Assembly: GCA_946480085.1 (NCBI GenBank)
Contig: CAMLHZ010000008.1
Coordinates: 105,820-169,819 of the forward strand
Direction: 5' to 3'
Source: an uncultured Flavobacteriales bacterium
GTDB lineage: Bacteria > Bacteroidota > Bacteroidia > Flavobacteriales > Crocinitomicaceae
Length of the DNA: 64,000 bases
This document shows, in pieces, positions 44,990 to 53,933 of this stretch. A program made the translations under genes and the position numbers. The notes under the pieces were generated by a model. The model had not been told where the DNA came from. It ran no database searches and saw nothing but the letters and a program-made list of their open reading frames with translations. The number at the start of each line of letters is the position of its first letter. The stretch's first letter is position 1.

Positions 44990-46321
44990 ATGAAAAGTTT
45001 GCTTACCATTGGTTTATTGTGTTTTGGTTTCTCAGTTGTTGGACAATCTTCCTGGAAAGATACTTCTGGATTAGTGTTGCCGGAATTCAAGAAGAAACTC
45101 AACGCATCCGGTTCTCACTATTTCAAAGGAACCTTTTTGGCTCAAACCTGGGTACGTTATTCGGAATTGAATCCAGGTTCTACAATCGATGGATTTGATG
45201 CGGGAAATGCTAGAGCCGATATTGGAATTCGACGTGTACGAATTCAAGCTTATGGGCAACTGACCGATCGCATTTTTGTTTATACTCAATTCGGGCAGAA
45301 CAATTTCAGTTTTATGCAGCCCCGAAATACAGGAGCTTTCTTCCATGATATTGTTACGGAGTACAAAGTTATCCCTCAACTGCAAATTGGTGGCGGATTG
45401 ACCGCTTGGTCGGGAATGTCACGTTTTTCTTCTCCAGCAGCGGCTTCTATTCTGGGGTTCGATGTGCCATTGTATCAGCAAACAACCAATGGAATCAATG
45501 ACCAGTTTCTTCGTAAACTTTCTGTATACGCAAAAGGTGAAATTCATAGGTTTCAATATCGAGTAGCGGTTTCAAATCCTTTGACGATAAAGAATAGTTT
45601 AACACCAATTCCATCAATAAACACCATTTCATCTTTTAATCCGGAACCACCAAAAATGCAAACTTCGGGTTACTTGGTTTGGCAATTCTTTGATAAAGAA
45701 AGTATGACTATTCCATACCTTCCGGGAACGTATTATGGAAAGAAGAAAGTTCTCAATATCGGTGCTGGATGGGTTGAACAAAAAGATGCAATGTGGCATA
45801 GGAATGGGAGTGGAGATACTGTTCGTACCAACATGGTGCTTTTGGGATTAGACATTTTTACTGAATTACCGATTGGTAAAAAAGGTGCAGCATTCACGGG
45901 ATATTTGGCTTACAATAATTTCGATTTCGGTGTCAATCATGTTCGATCTCTTGGTGTTATGAATGTTTCAAACGGAATTGATCTTGTAAACTATTCTTTT
46001 AATGGAACTGGAGTTGCTTTCCCGATGTACGGAACTGGAGATATTCTATTCGGACAATTCGCATACAAATTCAAGGATAATTTATTCTCTGATAATGGTT
46101 CCCTTCAAATCTTTGCTGCATCTCAGTACAGTATGTTTGAAGGTTTGGATGAGCCATCAATCATGTATGAAGCTGGAATTAATTGGTTGATTCATGGCAA
46201 TGCCTTTGGGAAAATGACATTGGGGATTCAAAATCGACCAATTTTTGATTATTCGATTGGAGGTCTTGGTGTAACAGACCGCAAGAATATGGTTGTGCTT
46301 CAATATCAAATAAGTCTGTAA
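44990..46321 (+). CDS. Porin-like outer-membrane protein
   Basis: A 443-residue protein with signal peptide MKSLLTIGLLCFGFSVVGQ. The mature part has repeated amphipathic strands, for example RADIGIRRVRIQAYGQLTDR and YKVIPQLQIGGGLTAWSGMS, and ends with the aromatic strand RKNMVVLQYQISL; this pattern is typical of a porin of the O/P type. The substrate cannot be inferred. I choose ATG 44990; the ORF extends upstream to 44912, but that part overlaps the terminator and the promoter and lies before the signal peptide. Confidence 0.78.
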   Translation: MKSLLTIGLLCFGFSVVGQSSWKDTSGLVLPEFKKKLNASGSHYFKGTFLAQTWVRYSELNPGSTIDGFDAGNARADIGIRRVRIQAYGQLTDRIFVYTQFGQNNFSFMQPRNTGAFFHDIVTEYKVIPQLQIGGGLTAWSGMSRFSSPAAASILGFDVPLYQQTTNGINDQFLRKLSVYAKGEIHRFQYRVAVSNPLTIKNSLTPIPSINTISSFNPEPPKMQTSGYLVWQFFDKESMTIPYLPGTYYGKKKVLNIGAGWVEQKDAMWHRNGSGDTVRTNMVLLGLDIFTELPIGKKGAAFTGYLAYNNFDFGVNHVRSLGVMNVSNGIDLVNYSFNGTGVAFPMYGTGDILFGQFAYKFKDNLFSDNGSLQIFAASQYSMFEGLDEPSIMYEAGINWLIHGNAFGKMTLGIQNRPIFDYSIGGLGVTDRKNMVVLQYQISL

Positions 46322-46364
46322 CCGTTTTCGTTTCAATAGCTTATTAATACAAATTCAATTGTTA

Positions 46365-46838
46365 GTGAAAACGCTTTGTTCCGCATTCATCTTCTTCTTG
46401 GCTTTTCATGCCAACGCGCAGTTACCGACTTCCTGTGATTCTACTGAACCACTGAATGCCGAGTTGCTGAAAGTTGTGAAATCGTGCATAGGAAAGAAAA
46501 TTGATAGAGGTGAATGCTGGGACCTTGCGAAATTTGCATTGGATAAAGTGAATGCGAATTGGGATGGCTATCTCGATTACGGAAAAGAAACCGATTGGAA
46601 AAAAGAATGCATTCAACCAGGCGATATTCTTCAGTTTGAAGGTGTAGAATTTGAAGGAAAAACGTATAGCGAATCCTATTATCACCACACAGCTATTGTT
46701 TATTCAGTTGGAGAAGATGGTGCGGTGGAGCTCATTCATCAAAACACCGGGCAATTCGGGAAGAAAGTAGGAGTGAGCACGATCTATTTCAAGGATTTGA
46801 AGAAAGGGAAGATTCAGGCGTATCGTCCTGTGCTGTGA
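46365..46838 (+). CDS. Secreted Cys/His protein, possibly NlpC/CHAP-like
   Basis: A secreted protein of about 157 residues. GTG 46365 (MKTLCSAFIFFLAFHANAQ) is preferred over TTG 46359; there is no ATG at the N-terminus. The possible catalytic residues are in the order of an NlpC/P60 or CHAP fold: Cys in GKKIDRGECWDLAKFAL and His in SYYHHTAIVYSV, followed by a polar VELIHQNTGQ. GDILQFEG in the middle is typical of such folds. The assignment is inference; the substrate could be peptidoglycan. A perfect 20-base palindrome begins at its stop codon. Confidence 0.7.
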   Translation: MKTLCSAFIFFLAFHANAQLPTSCDSTEPLNAELLKVVKSCIGKKIDRGECWDLAKFALDKVNANWDGYLDYGKETDWKKECIQPGDILQFEGVEFEGKTYSESYYHHTAIVYSVGEDGAVELIHQNTGQFGKKVGVSTIYFKDLKKGKIQAYRPVL

Positions 46839-46857
46839 GACGCGATGCATCGCGTCT
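46838..46857. repeat. Perfect 20-base GC-rich palindrome
   Basis: AGACGCGATG followed directly by its reverse complement, starting at the last base of the stop codon. It is more GC-rich than its surroundings and of a REP-like type, but its sequence is unrelated to the 28-base palindrome at 18777. Confidence 0.8.
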
Positions 46858-46868
46858 GTGCCAGTTTC

Positions 46869-48206
46869 TCATTCTATTTTCATTCTAATACGCCATTCCT
46901 TCGGATAATTATTGTTGAATCGATTTCCGATTAGCTTTATCCATCCTAATGGAATTCCTTCAAAACAAACAACTGCATAACCATTTCCTGATTCGATAGA
47001 AAACGTTTCGCCTTTTAAGTAAAGTAATGCTTCCCTTTGATTCAATTCAATGCGTTTTACAGTTTTCGACAAAGAATTCGAAAATGGAACCGCCTCGTCT
47101 GGAATCCATCCTTTACGTGTTGGTTCCGCAACTGGAAGTCCGAGCTTAAAAACGTTCAACGATTGAGAAATTTGTTGCAATTCTTCCGTTAAATCCGTTG
47201 GAACCAACCAAACTTTCTCTTTCCACTCAATCAACTGAGATTTCTCATCTAAGTCAATGAAATCAGCGAGTTCTTTGTCTGATTTAGGAGTGCTAAATGG
47301 TTTTGCTTTTCCTTTCTTCTTTCCAGAATTCAGTTCTATCTTCCGCAGTACGCAGATGAAGAAACCCTCTGTATTTACTCTGTTAGGAAGTGCATAAGCT
47401 CCAATTTCGGTTCTCGCTTTAAATTCAGCCGGGAATTCAATAGAAATGATTTCAGCACCGAATTCGGAACAAATCCACTCAATGTTCTTTTCGTTTTCAT
47501 CTTCGTTGAAAGTACACGTAGAATAAACCAAATAGCCATTTGTTTTTATTCCGTCCCAAATGTTTTCAATGATGTCGCGTTGTCTTTCAGCACACATTTC
47601 TACGTTTGCTTCCGACCATTCGTTCCTGCTTTCCAAGTCTTTTCTGAACATTCCTTCGCCTGAACATGGTGCATCAACAACAACCAAATCAAAGAAGTTG
47701 GTCATTTTACCAAAAGCATCAGAAGCATTGTTGCAAACCACACTGTTGGAGTAACCCCATTTTGTAAGGTTTTCATAAAGAATTCGTGCTCTTGAAGTAA
47801 TGATTTCGTTAGAAACCAATAATCCGTTTCCAGCTAAATGATCCAAGATCAGCGAGCTTTTTCCGCCTGGTGCTGCACATAAATCCAGACAAACCGGATT
47901 TTCAGGAAATTCCAGCTGATCAAGAACAAAGCTCAATAATTGTGAACCTGCTTCTTGTGGGTAATAACAACCTGCATGAAAAAGCGGATCTAAAGTGAAA
48001 ACAGGACGTTCTTTTAGCCACAATCCGTTTTTAGACCACGGAATGCTTTTCGTTTCTTCAAAATGATGCTTTCCTTTTATTGGGTGCAGACGAATCGAAG
48101 TAGGAGCTACTGAATCCAAAGCTTCGATCAATTCTTTTCCGAGAAAGGAATCACCAAGAACTCTTTCAGTAAAAGCGGGTGGAAGTGCAATGTGTTTTTT
48201 TTCCAT
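46869..48206 (-). CDS. RsmF-like rRNA cytosine-C5 methyltransferase (NOL1/NOP2/Sun family)
   Basis: A 445-residue m5C methyltransferase. The SAM-binding region has CLDLCAAPGGKSSLILDHL. The two catalytic cysteine motifs are DAPCSGEGMFRKD and YSTCTFNEDENEKNIEW, as in NOL1/NOP2/Sun enzymes. The C-terminal extension (about 300-445, ending KEWRIRMKIE) fits the RsmF/YebU type that modifies C1407 of 16S rRNA, which would be the expected target. Its start shares one base with the tsaD stop, so the two are translated in one operon. Confidence 0.93.
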   Translation of the reverse strand: MEKKHIALPPAFTERVLGDSFLGKELIEALDSVAPTSIRLHPIKGKHHFEETKSIPWSKNGLWLKERPVFTLDPLFHAGCYYPQEAGSQLLSFVLDQLEFPENPVCLDLCAAPGGKSSLILDHLAGNGLLVSNEIITSRARILYENLTKWGYSNSVVCNNASDAFGKMTNFFDLVVVDAPCSGEGMFRKDLESRNEWSEANVEMCAERQRDIIENIWDGIKTNGYLVYSTCTFNEDENEKNIEWICSEFGAEIISIEFPAEFKARTEIGAYALPNRVNTEGFFICVLRKIELNSGKKKGKAKPFSTPKSDKELADFIDLDEKSQLIEWKEKVWLVPTDLTEELQQISQSLNVFKLGLPVAEPTRKGWIPDEAVPFSNSLSKTVKRIELNQREALLYLKGETFSIESGNGYAVVCFEGIPLGWIKLIGNRFNNNYPKEWRIRMKIE

Positions 48207-49228
48207 TATCGGGTGAAATTCATTCGGGCCTGGGCGCTCACACTTTGGTCTGCAAAAATCCCTTTGTCATATAAAAAACGACCCGCAACAGCAATCATGG
48301 CTGCGTTATCCGTGCAATATTCGAACTTTGGAATATAAACCTCAATGTGTTCTGTTTTTGCAAATTCCTGAAGTCTGGTTCTCAAACCTGAATTTGCCGA
48401 AACTCCTCCAGCAATGGCAACATGTTTAATTCCAGTTTCCTGAAGCACTCGCTTTAATTGCTTGAACAAGATGTTTAAAATGGTATGCTGAACGGAAGCA
48501 CATAAATCTTCCAGGTGCTCTTTGATGAAATCGGGATTTACTTTTTGTTCCTTCTGCAAACGATAAAGAACGGAGGTTTTTAATCCACTGAAACTAAAGT
48601 TGAATCCATCCACTCTTGGTTCTGCGAACTGAAATGCTTCCGGATTGCCCTTTTGTGCCAATTTATCAACTAAAGGTCCACCGGGATAAGGCAAGCCAAG
48701 AATTTTTGCGATCTTATCAAAAGCCTCTCCGGCAGCATCGTCGATGGTTGTTCCCAGAATTTCCAGTTCTGTTGCTGATGAAACTTTTACCAATTGTGTA
48801 TGTCCGCCTGAAACCGTTAAACAGATGAATGGAAATTCGGGTTGTGGTGTTCCTTCGTCTATAAAGTGTGCCAGAATATGCGCATGCATATGGTTGACAT
48901 CCAATAAGGGTTTATTACTTGCCAATGAAAGCGCTTTTGCAAACGAACATCCAACTACAAGTGAGCCCATTAGACCCGGACCTCGTGTAAAAGCGATGGC
49001 ATCAATGTCTTCTAAATCTATTTTGGCTTCTTTTAACGCTTGAGAAACAACGGGAACAATATTTTGTTGATGGGCACGTGAAGCAAGCTCTGGGACAACG
49101 CCACCGTACTTTTCGTGCACACTTTGGTTGGCCGTAACATTGGAAAGAATGTGGAAGTTCTTCAGAATTGCAGCCGAAGTATCGTCGCAAGATGACTCAA
49201 TTCCGAGTATAACGATATCTTTTTGCAT
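48206..49228 (-). CDS. tsaD: tRNA N6-adenosine threonylcarbamoyltransferase TsaD
   Basis: A 340-residue enzyme that places threonylcarbamoyl on A37 of ANN-reading tRNAs. The ASKHA fold shows ILGIESSCDDTSAAIL at the N-terminus, the metal site HMHAHILAH, and GGVSANSGLR in the C-terminal part. I choose ATG 49228 (MQKDIVILGIE); a TTG one codon earlier (49231) is less likely. The gene is read away from tamB, which starts 28 bases away, so the two share a divergent promoter region. Confidence 0.97.
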   Translation of the reverse strand: MQKDIVILGIESSCDDTSAAILKNFHILSNVTANQSVHEKYGGVVPELASRAHQQNIVPVVSQALKEAKIDLEDIDAIAFTRGPGLMGSLVVGCSFAKALSLASNKPLLDVNHMHAHILAHFIDEGTPQPEFPFICLTVSGGHTQLVKVSSATELEILGTTIDDAAGEAFDKIAKILGLPYPGGPLVDKLAQKGNPEAFQFAEPRVDGFNFSFSGLKTSVLYRLQKEQKVNPDFIKEHLEDLCASVQHTILNILFKQLKRVLQETGIKHVAIAGGVSANSGLRTRLQEFAKTEHIEVYIPKFEYCTDNAAMIAVAGRFLYDKGIFADQSVSAQARMNFTR

Positions 49229-49237
49229 CAACTTTGT

Positions 49238-49245
49238 TATTTTTG
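49238..49245 (+). promoter_or_regulatory. -7 box of tamB
   Basis: TATTTTTG fits TAnnTTTG and ends 11 bases before ATG 49257. It lies in the 28-base gap between the divergent tsaD and tamB starts. Confidence 0.45.
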
Positions 49246-49256
49246 TCTATTAAGAT

Positions 49257-52200
49257 ATGGCGAAGTTACTCAAATTTATAGGTCGTACCATTGGAATCAC
49301 ATTCGAATGGCTCCTTGTATTTGTGATTTTTCTCGCTTTTTTAATTCGTACAAGTGCCGTTCAAACGTACTTGGGAGGTTTGGCGACAAGCTATCTTTCC
49401 AGTGAATTGAATACCGAAATCAGAATCGGCAAGGTGGATATCACGTTTATCAATCGTGTTCAGCTCAAGGATGTTTACATCGAGGATTTGAAAAAAGACA
49501 CTTTGGCTTCCATCGCTGTTATTGATGTTCGAATTGGTAGTTTGGGAGATCCGATTGTTTTAAGGGAAGCTAGTCTTGAAAACGGTCGAATCGGAATCAA
49601 CAGAGATAAGAAAACGGGCGACTTTAATTTCGATTTTATTGCTGATTATTTTGATGATGGAAAACCTAAAAATCCGAACTCAAAACCAACTGCACTTAAG
49701 ATCAAGACTATAAAACTGAAAGAAGTTGATTTGTCGTATGATGATAATCGTAAACCGAAATCTCCATATGGAATTGATTATGATCACCTTCACTTCAAGC
49801 ATTTCAATTTAACAGCAAGTAAGTTTTCTTCAACTGAAGATGGTGTTCTTGGGGTAAACCTGGAAGCTTTGAGCGCAAAAGAGCAATGTGGATTGGATCT
49901 TCGCAATTTAAGCTTGAGTGCAGTGATTCATCCTAAAAAGGGAATTCTATTAAGCAAGATTACCATTCAGACTGCGAAAACGTCCATTTACGCCAATCGT
50001 TTCAACCTTCGTTTAAAGTCGTTTGACGATTTCGATAAATTCAATTCCAAAGTTGTTTTCGACGCACAAATTGATTCAAGTACCATTGATTTGAAAGATG
50101 TTACGTATTTCGTTTCCAACCTGGAAGGAATGGATCAAACGGTTTATCTGAGTACAACACTTTCTGAACCAATTGATAACCTCCAATTAACTGATCTGGA
50201 TTTCCGTTTTGGGGAACGTTCAGTAATTCGTGGAGATTATTCACTTCCTAATTTTGCATTGAAAGGTAAGGCCAAAGTGGACGAAGAAATTGACTATGCT
50301 TATCTTTTAATGAAAGACATTGAATCGTTGCACTTACCGAAAAGTGCGGGGATGAAATCGATTGATGTTGGTGAACAAGCCAGAAGTTTAGGTTTCGCTG
50401 AATTACGTAGATTCCACGTCGATGGAACTTTGGATGAGTTTATTCTGAAGGCCGACAAGATTGCCACCGAACTGGGTAGTGTTCGATTGAACAATGGAAT
50501 TCGCTTTAATTCAGTTAAGGAAGGAGGTTATGCCTTTACCAGAACAACAAATAGTAATTACGATGTCAAGATCGATAGTTTTCAACTGGGTAAATTTATC
50601 GGAGTAAAAGACTTTGGAACTGTAACTGGTTCTGCTTTCCTTACAGGAGTTGTTGGTCAGAAGGACATGATTCGTTTGACTGAAGTTTCCGGTGATTTCG
50701 AGAAATTCGGATTCAACAACTACAACTATACGAACATTGCCGTTACAGAGGGCTCATTTATCAATAACGTCTTTAAATCAAAAATCGACATCAACGATCC
50801 GCATTTGGAAATGCACTACGATGGAATTGTTGACGTAAACAAAGAGCAGCGTTTTGATCTTGGTTTGAAAATCACCAAAGCGGATTTACAAGCTTTACAT
50901 TTCATGGATGATCCAAATGCAAAAATTCTTGCCGATTTGGATGTGAACATGCATGGCTCTAACATTGATAATTATCAAGGAACAGTTCAAGTAGACCAAT
51001 TGGTGTTCTTCCAGGAAGACAAGAAAATTGAGGTGCCAGATTTGGATTTGATCTTGACCCGAGGCGCAAAATCGGATTCATTGATCGTTGAAAGTCAGGT
51101 GGCCGACATTCATTTGGGTGGAAAAATGACTTCAGGAAATCTGGTAACTTCTTTGAATAATTCATTCTCGGAGCTTCTTCCAACTATCATCAAACCGATG
51201 AAGGTGAAAAAGAAGAACACGTCACACGAATTCTTCGATGCACAAATTACACTGAAACAAACAGAAGAGATATTCAATTTGTTTTACCCTGATTTGCACA
51301 TTACACCAGGTTCCGTTATTAATCTTTCTTATGATTCTCAGAAAGATATCCAGACAATGGATTTCACAGCTGCCGAAGTAGCCTTGATTCCTCATGGAAA
51401 AGATTCTTCAAAGGTTCAGAAACAGTATTTGAGTAATTTAAAAATAAACGAGACGCTTGTTTCCGGAAATTTGGAAACCAAAATTACCGCAGACAGAGCA
51501 GCTTATAATGATTCAATTTACGTAAGCAAGTTTGATGTAATCATAAACGGACATCAGGGAGAATTTGACACGAAAATCCTGTGGAATCAGGGAACCAGAG
51601 ATTCGGCTTCCATTAATGCAGATCTAACGCTGAAAGAGAATAATGCGATCGATGGAACGGTATTACCATCTTATTTTTCTGTAGAAGGAAATCGATGGGA
51701 AGTGAAAAAGGCAGCAAAAATTGTAGTGGAAGAAAACCACATTGTTGTGGATGATCTTAGCCTTGAGCGTGAAACACAATTGATCCGTTTGAATGGAGTA
51801 CTTTCCAATGATGAGAAAGAACAAGTTGAATTGACTTTAAAGGATGTTCACGTGGAGGAGTTCGCCAAAATTTTGGATCCAACATTGGATATTGTTGGTC
51901 GTTTGGACGGAACGGCCTATTTGAAAACACCATTTACACTTCCACAGGCTGAAGGAAACATGGCTTTGTCACAATTGTATTTGAGTAAGCAGGAAATTGG
52001 AACAGTAACACTCTCTCAATTCATTTGGAACCCGAATAAGGAGAAGTTAACGTTGTTTGGTGACTTAAACTATTTAGGGAACGAAACCTTCAAGATGGAA
52101 GGGGATATCTACCCTATGCGAGAGGATAATAATTACAATTTAACGCTGTTGTTCAAGAAAATGGACATCAAGTTTGCAAGCGCTTTTGTAGATCCTGAGC

Positions 52201-53852
52201 TGGTAACTAATCTTAAAGGAAATCTTAATGGTAAGTTACGGGTTACGGGTAAATTGGAAACCCCGAGTATCAATGGAAACATTAAGCTACAAGAAGCGAG
52301 TGCAAAAATTGGTATGTTGGGAACAACCTATCGAATGGGCGGAGAGATCGTCTTTGATGGCAAGAACGGAAGAATAGGTGGAACGCTACCGGTGTTGGAT
52401 GAAGATGGTAATCCAGCAATTGCAGATGTTCGGATCAATCACCTTGACTTCGCGAATTTCAAGGTCAAACTCAACTTTGAATTCAACAAAGAAGCTGTGA
52501 ATGCCCTTTCTGATAAAGATTTTACCGGTAAATTCATGGTATTGAATACCCAATACAAAGAAGGTGATATCTATTACGGAAAAGCATATGCATCTGGTAG
52601 AGCAACCATCGACATTACTGATGTCATTACCAAAATTGATGTTCACGCCAAAACAGAAGCGGGAACGTTGATCTTTTTGCCAATGTATGGCGCTAGTTCC
52701 GTTTCTGATTTTGAGTTTATAGAGTATTTTGATCCAAACCAAACTCAACAAGTAGATCCAAAAACAACGGGTGTTGATATGAATCTGGAGTTGGATATTA
52801 CGGATGATGCCAAAGTGAATCTGATCTTTAACGAGAAGTCAGGTGATGCCATACGCGCTTATGGTAAGGCAAAAACATTGGATATCCATTTAGCGACTGA
52901 TGGTTCATTAACCATGAATGGTCAGTATACCATTTCGGGTGGAGAATACAACTTCGTCATGAACCCGATTCGTGAAGTGTTTAAGTTGCAGCCTGGTGGA
53001 ACAATTACATGGAGTGGAGATCCTGTAAATGCTACATTAGATTTGAAAGTCGCGAAAGTAGTTTCTGCCAATTTTGGAGATCTAACGGGTGATAAAGCCG
53101 GGATGTCATCTAAACCTGTGAATTGTATTATTGCCGTTCGTGACAAATTAAGTAAACCTACTGTTACATTAGATATTGAAGCGAAGAACATTACCTCAAC
53201 AGAAAGAGATCTATTGAGCAAAGCAACTCAAACGGAACAGGAAACGCAGGCGCAATGGTTCAGCTTGGTGAAAGATCACCGATTTGCCCCGCTTGGCGGT
53301 GGTAGTACCGGGAACGGAATTGGAGCCGGGACTGATATTGTTGGGTCTTTCGTTGGTGGTGCCGTAAGTGATTTAACTAATGGTAAGTTGAATCTTGAAA
53401 ATCAAGGTACCTCAACTTCACTATCGAATACACAGCAGCTTGGAGATAAAGTAACCATTACTACTTCTGCGGGAGTACAAAAACCATCAGAGGATGGTGA
53501 AAAAGCAATTCCGGTAGGAGATGTGAATATTGATGTTCGTCTGAATCCGGATGGAAGCTTGAAATTGAATATTTTCAATGAACCGAATGATCCATCAGGA
53601 GCAAGTAGTGAAAATGGTGATTACACGCAAGGTGTTGGTTTGTACTATTCTGAAGAGTTTAATAAAACCAAAGATTCTCGTGTATTGAAGTTCTTCTCCG
53701 ATCCATTCAATAAAAAAGGTAGTAGACAGCGGAAGAAAAATAAGAAGGTGCCAACAAATCCACCGCCAGCAGAAGCGAACACTTCGACTGGAACTACAGT
53801 GGTTAAAGAAGAGGAACCTGTCAAAGAACCTGAAAAACCTGCTGGGAAATAA
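49257..53852 (+). CDS. TamB-type translocation and assembly module protein
   Basis: A 1531-residue envelope protein of the TamB/DUF490 family, which bridges the periplasm to move lipids or outer-membrane proteins. One N-terminal membrane anchor (about 12-35, WLLVFVIFLAFLIRTSAVQ) is followed by a very long repeat of beta strands. The DUF490 domain at the C-terminus has SGGEYNFVMNPIREVFKLQP and LDLKVAKVVSANFGDLTGD. Size is usual for the family. A low-complexity, Lys/Pro-rich tail ends the protein. TamA is not next to it. It stands alone between the divergent tsaD and the biotin carboxylase gene. Confidence 0.9.
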   Translation: MAKLLKFIGRTIGITFEWLLVFVIFLAFLIRTSAVQTYLGGLATSYLSSELNTEIRIGKVDITFINRVQLKDVYIEDLKKDTLASIAVIDVRIGSLGDPIVLREASLENGRIGINRDKKTGDFNFDFIADYFDDGKPKNPNSKPTALKIKTIKLKEVDLSYDDNRKPKSPYGIDYDHLHFKHFNLTASKFSSTEDGVLGVNLEALSAKEQCGLDLRNLSLSAVIHPKKGILLSKITIQTAKTSIYANRFNLRLKSFDDFDKFNSKVVFDAQIDSSTIDLKDVTYFVSNLEGMDQTVYLSTTLSEPIDNLQLTDLDFRFGERSVIRGDYSLPNFALKGKAKVDEEIDYAYLLMKDIESLHLPKSAGMKSIDVGEQARSLGFAELRRFHVDGTLDEFILKADKIATELGSVRLNNGIRFNSVKEGGYAFTRTTNSNYDVKIDSFQLGKFIGVKDFGTVTGSAFLTGVVGQKDMIRLTEVSGDFEKFGFNNYNYTNIAVTEGSFINNVFKSKIDINDPHLEMHYDGIVDVNKEQRFDLGLKITKADLQALHFMDDPNAKILADLDVNMHGSNIDNYQGTVQVDQLVFFQEDKKIEVPDLDLILTRGAKSDSLIVESQVADIHLGGKMTSGNLVTSLNNSFSELLPTIIKPMKVKKKNTSHEFFDAQITLKQTEEIFNLFYPDLHITPGSVINLSYDSQKDIQTMDFTAAEVALIPHGKDSSKVQKQYLSNLKINETLVSGNLETKITADRAAYNDSIYVSKFDVIINGHQGEFDTKILWNQGTRDSASINADLTLKENNAIDGTVLPSYFSVEGNRWEVKKAAKIVVEENHIVVDDLSLERETQLIRLNGVLSNDEKEQVELTLKDVHVEEFAKILDPTLDIVGRLDGTAYLKTPFTLPQAEGNMALSQLYLSKQEIGTVTLSQFIWNPNKEKLTLFGDLNYLGNETFKMEGDIYPMREDNNYNLTLLFKKMDIKFASAFVDPELVTNLKGNLNGKLRVTGKLETPSINGNIKLQEASAKIGMLGTTYRMGGEIVFDGKNGRIGGTLPVLDEDGNPAIADVRINHLDFANFKVKLNFEFNKEAVNALSDKDFTGKFMVLNTQYKEGDIYYGKAYASGRATIDITDVITKIDVHAKTEAGTLIFLPMYGASSVSDFEFIEYFDPNQTQQVDPKTTGVDMNLELDITDDAKVNLIFNEKSGDAIRAYGKAKTLDIHLATDGSLTMNGQYTISGGEYNFVMNPIREVFKLQPGGTITWSGDPVNATLDLKVAKVVSANFGDLTGDKAGMSSKPVNCIIAVRDKLSKPTVTLDIEAKNITSTERDLLSKATQTEQETQAQWFSLVKDHRFAPLGGGSTGNGIGAGTDIVGSFVGGAVSDLTNGKLNLENQGTSTSLSNTQQLGDKVTITTSAGVQKPSEDGEKAIPVGDVNIDVRLNPDGSLKLNIFNEPNDPSGASSENGDYTQGVGLYYSEEFNKTKDSRVLKFFSDPFNKKGSRQRKKNKKVPTNPPPAEANTSTGTTVVKEEEPVKEPEKPAGK

Positions 53853-53887
53853 TCCTGTTTTCTCGTTTTAGTTTTCTAACTTTTGGG

Positions 53888-53895
53888 TAAATTTG
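53888..53895 (+). promoter_or_regulatory. -7 box of the biotin carboxylase gene
   Basis: TAAATTTG fits TAnnTTTG and lies 38 bases before ATG 53934, inside the longer frame starting at TTG 53883, which it argues against. Confidence 0.45.
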
Positions 53896-53933
53896 CCCTG
53901 TCTGCCAACAATGGCATAAACAAATATTTTACT

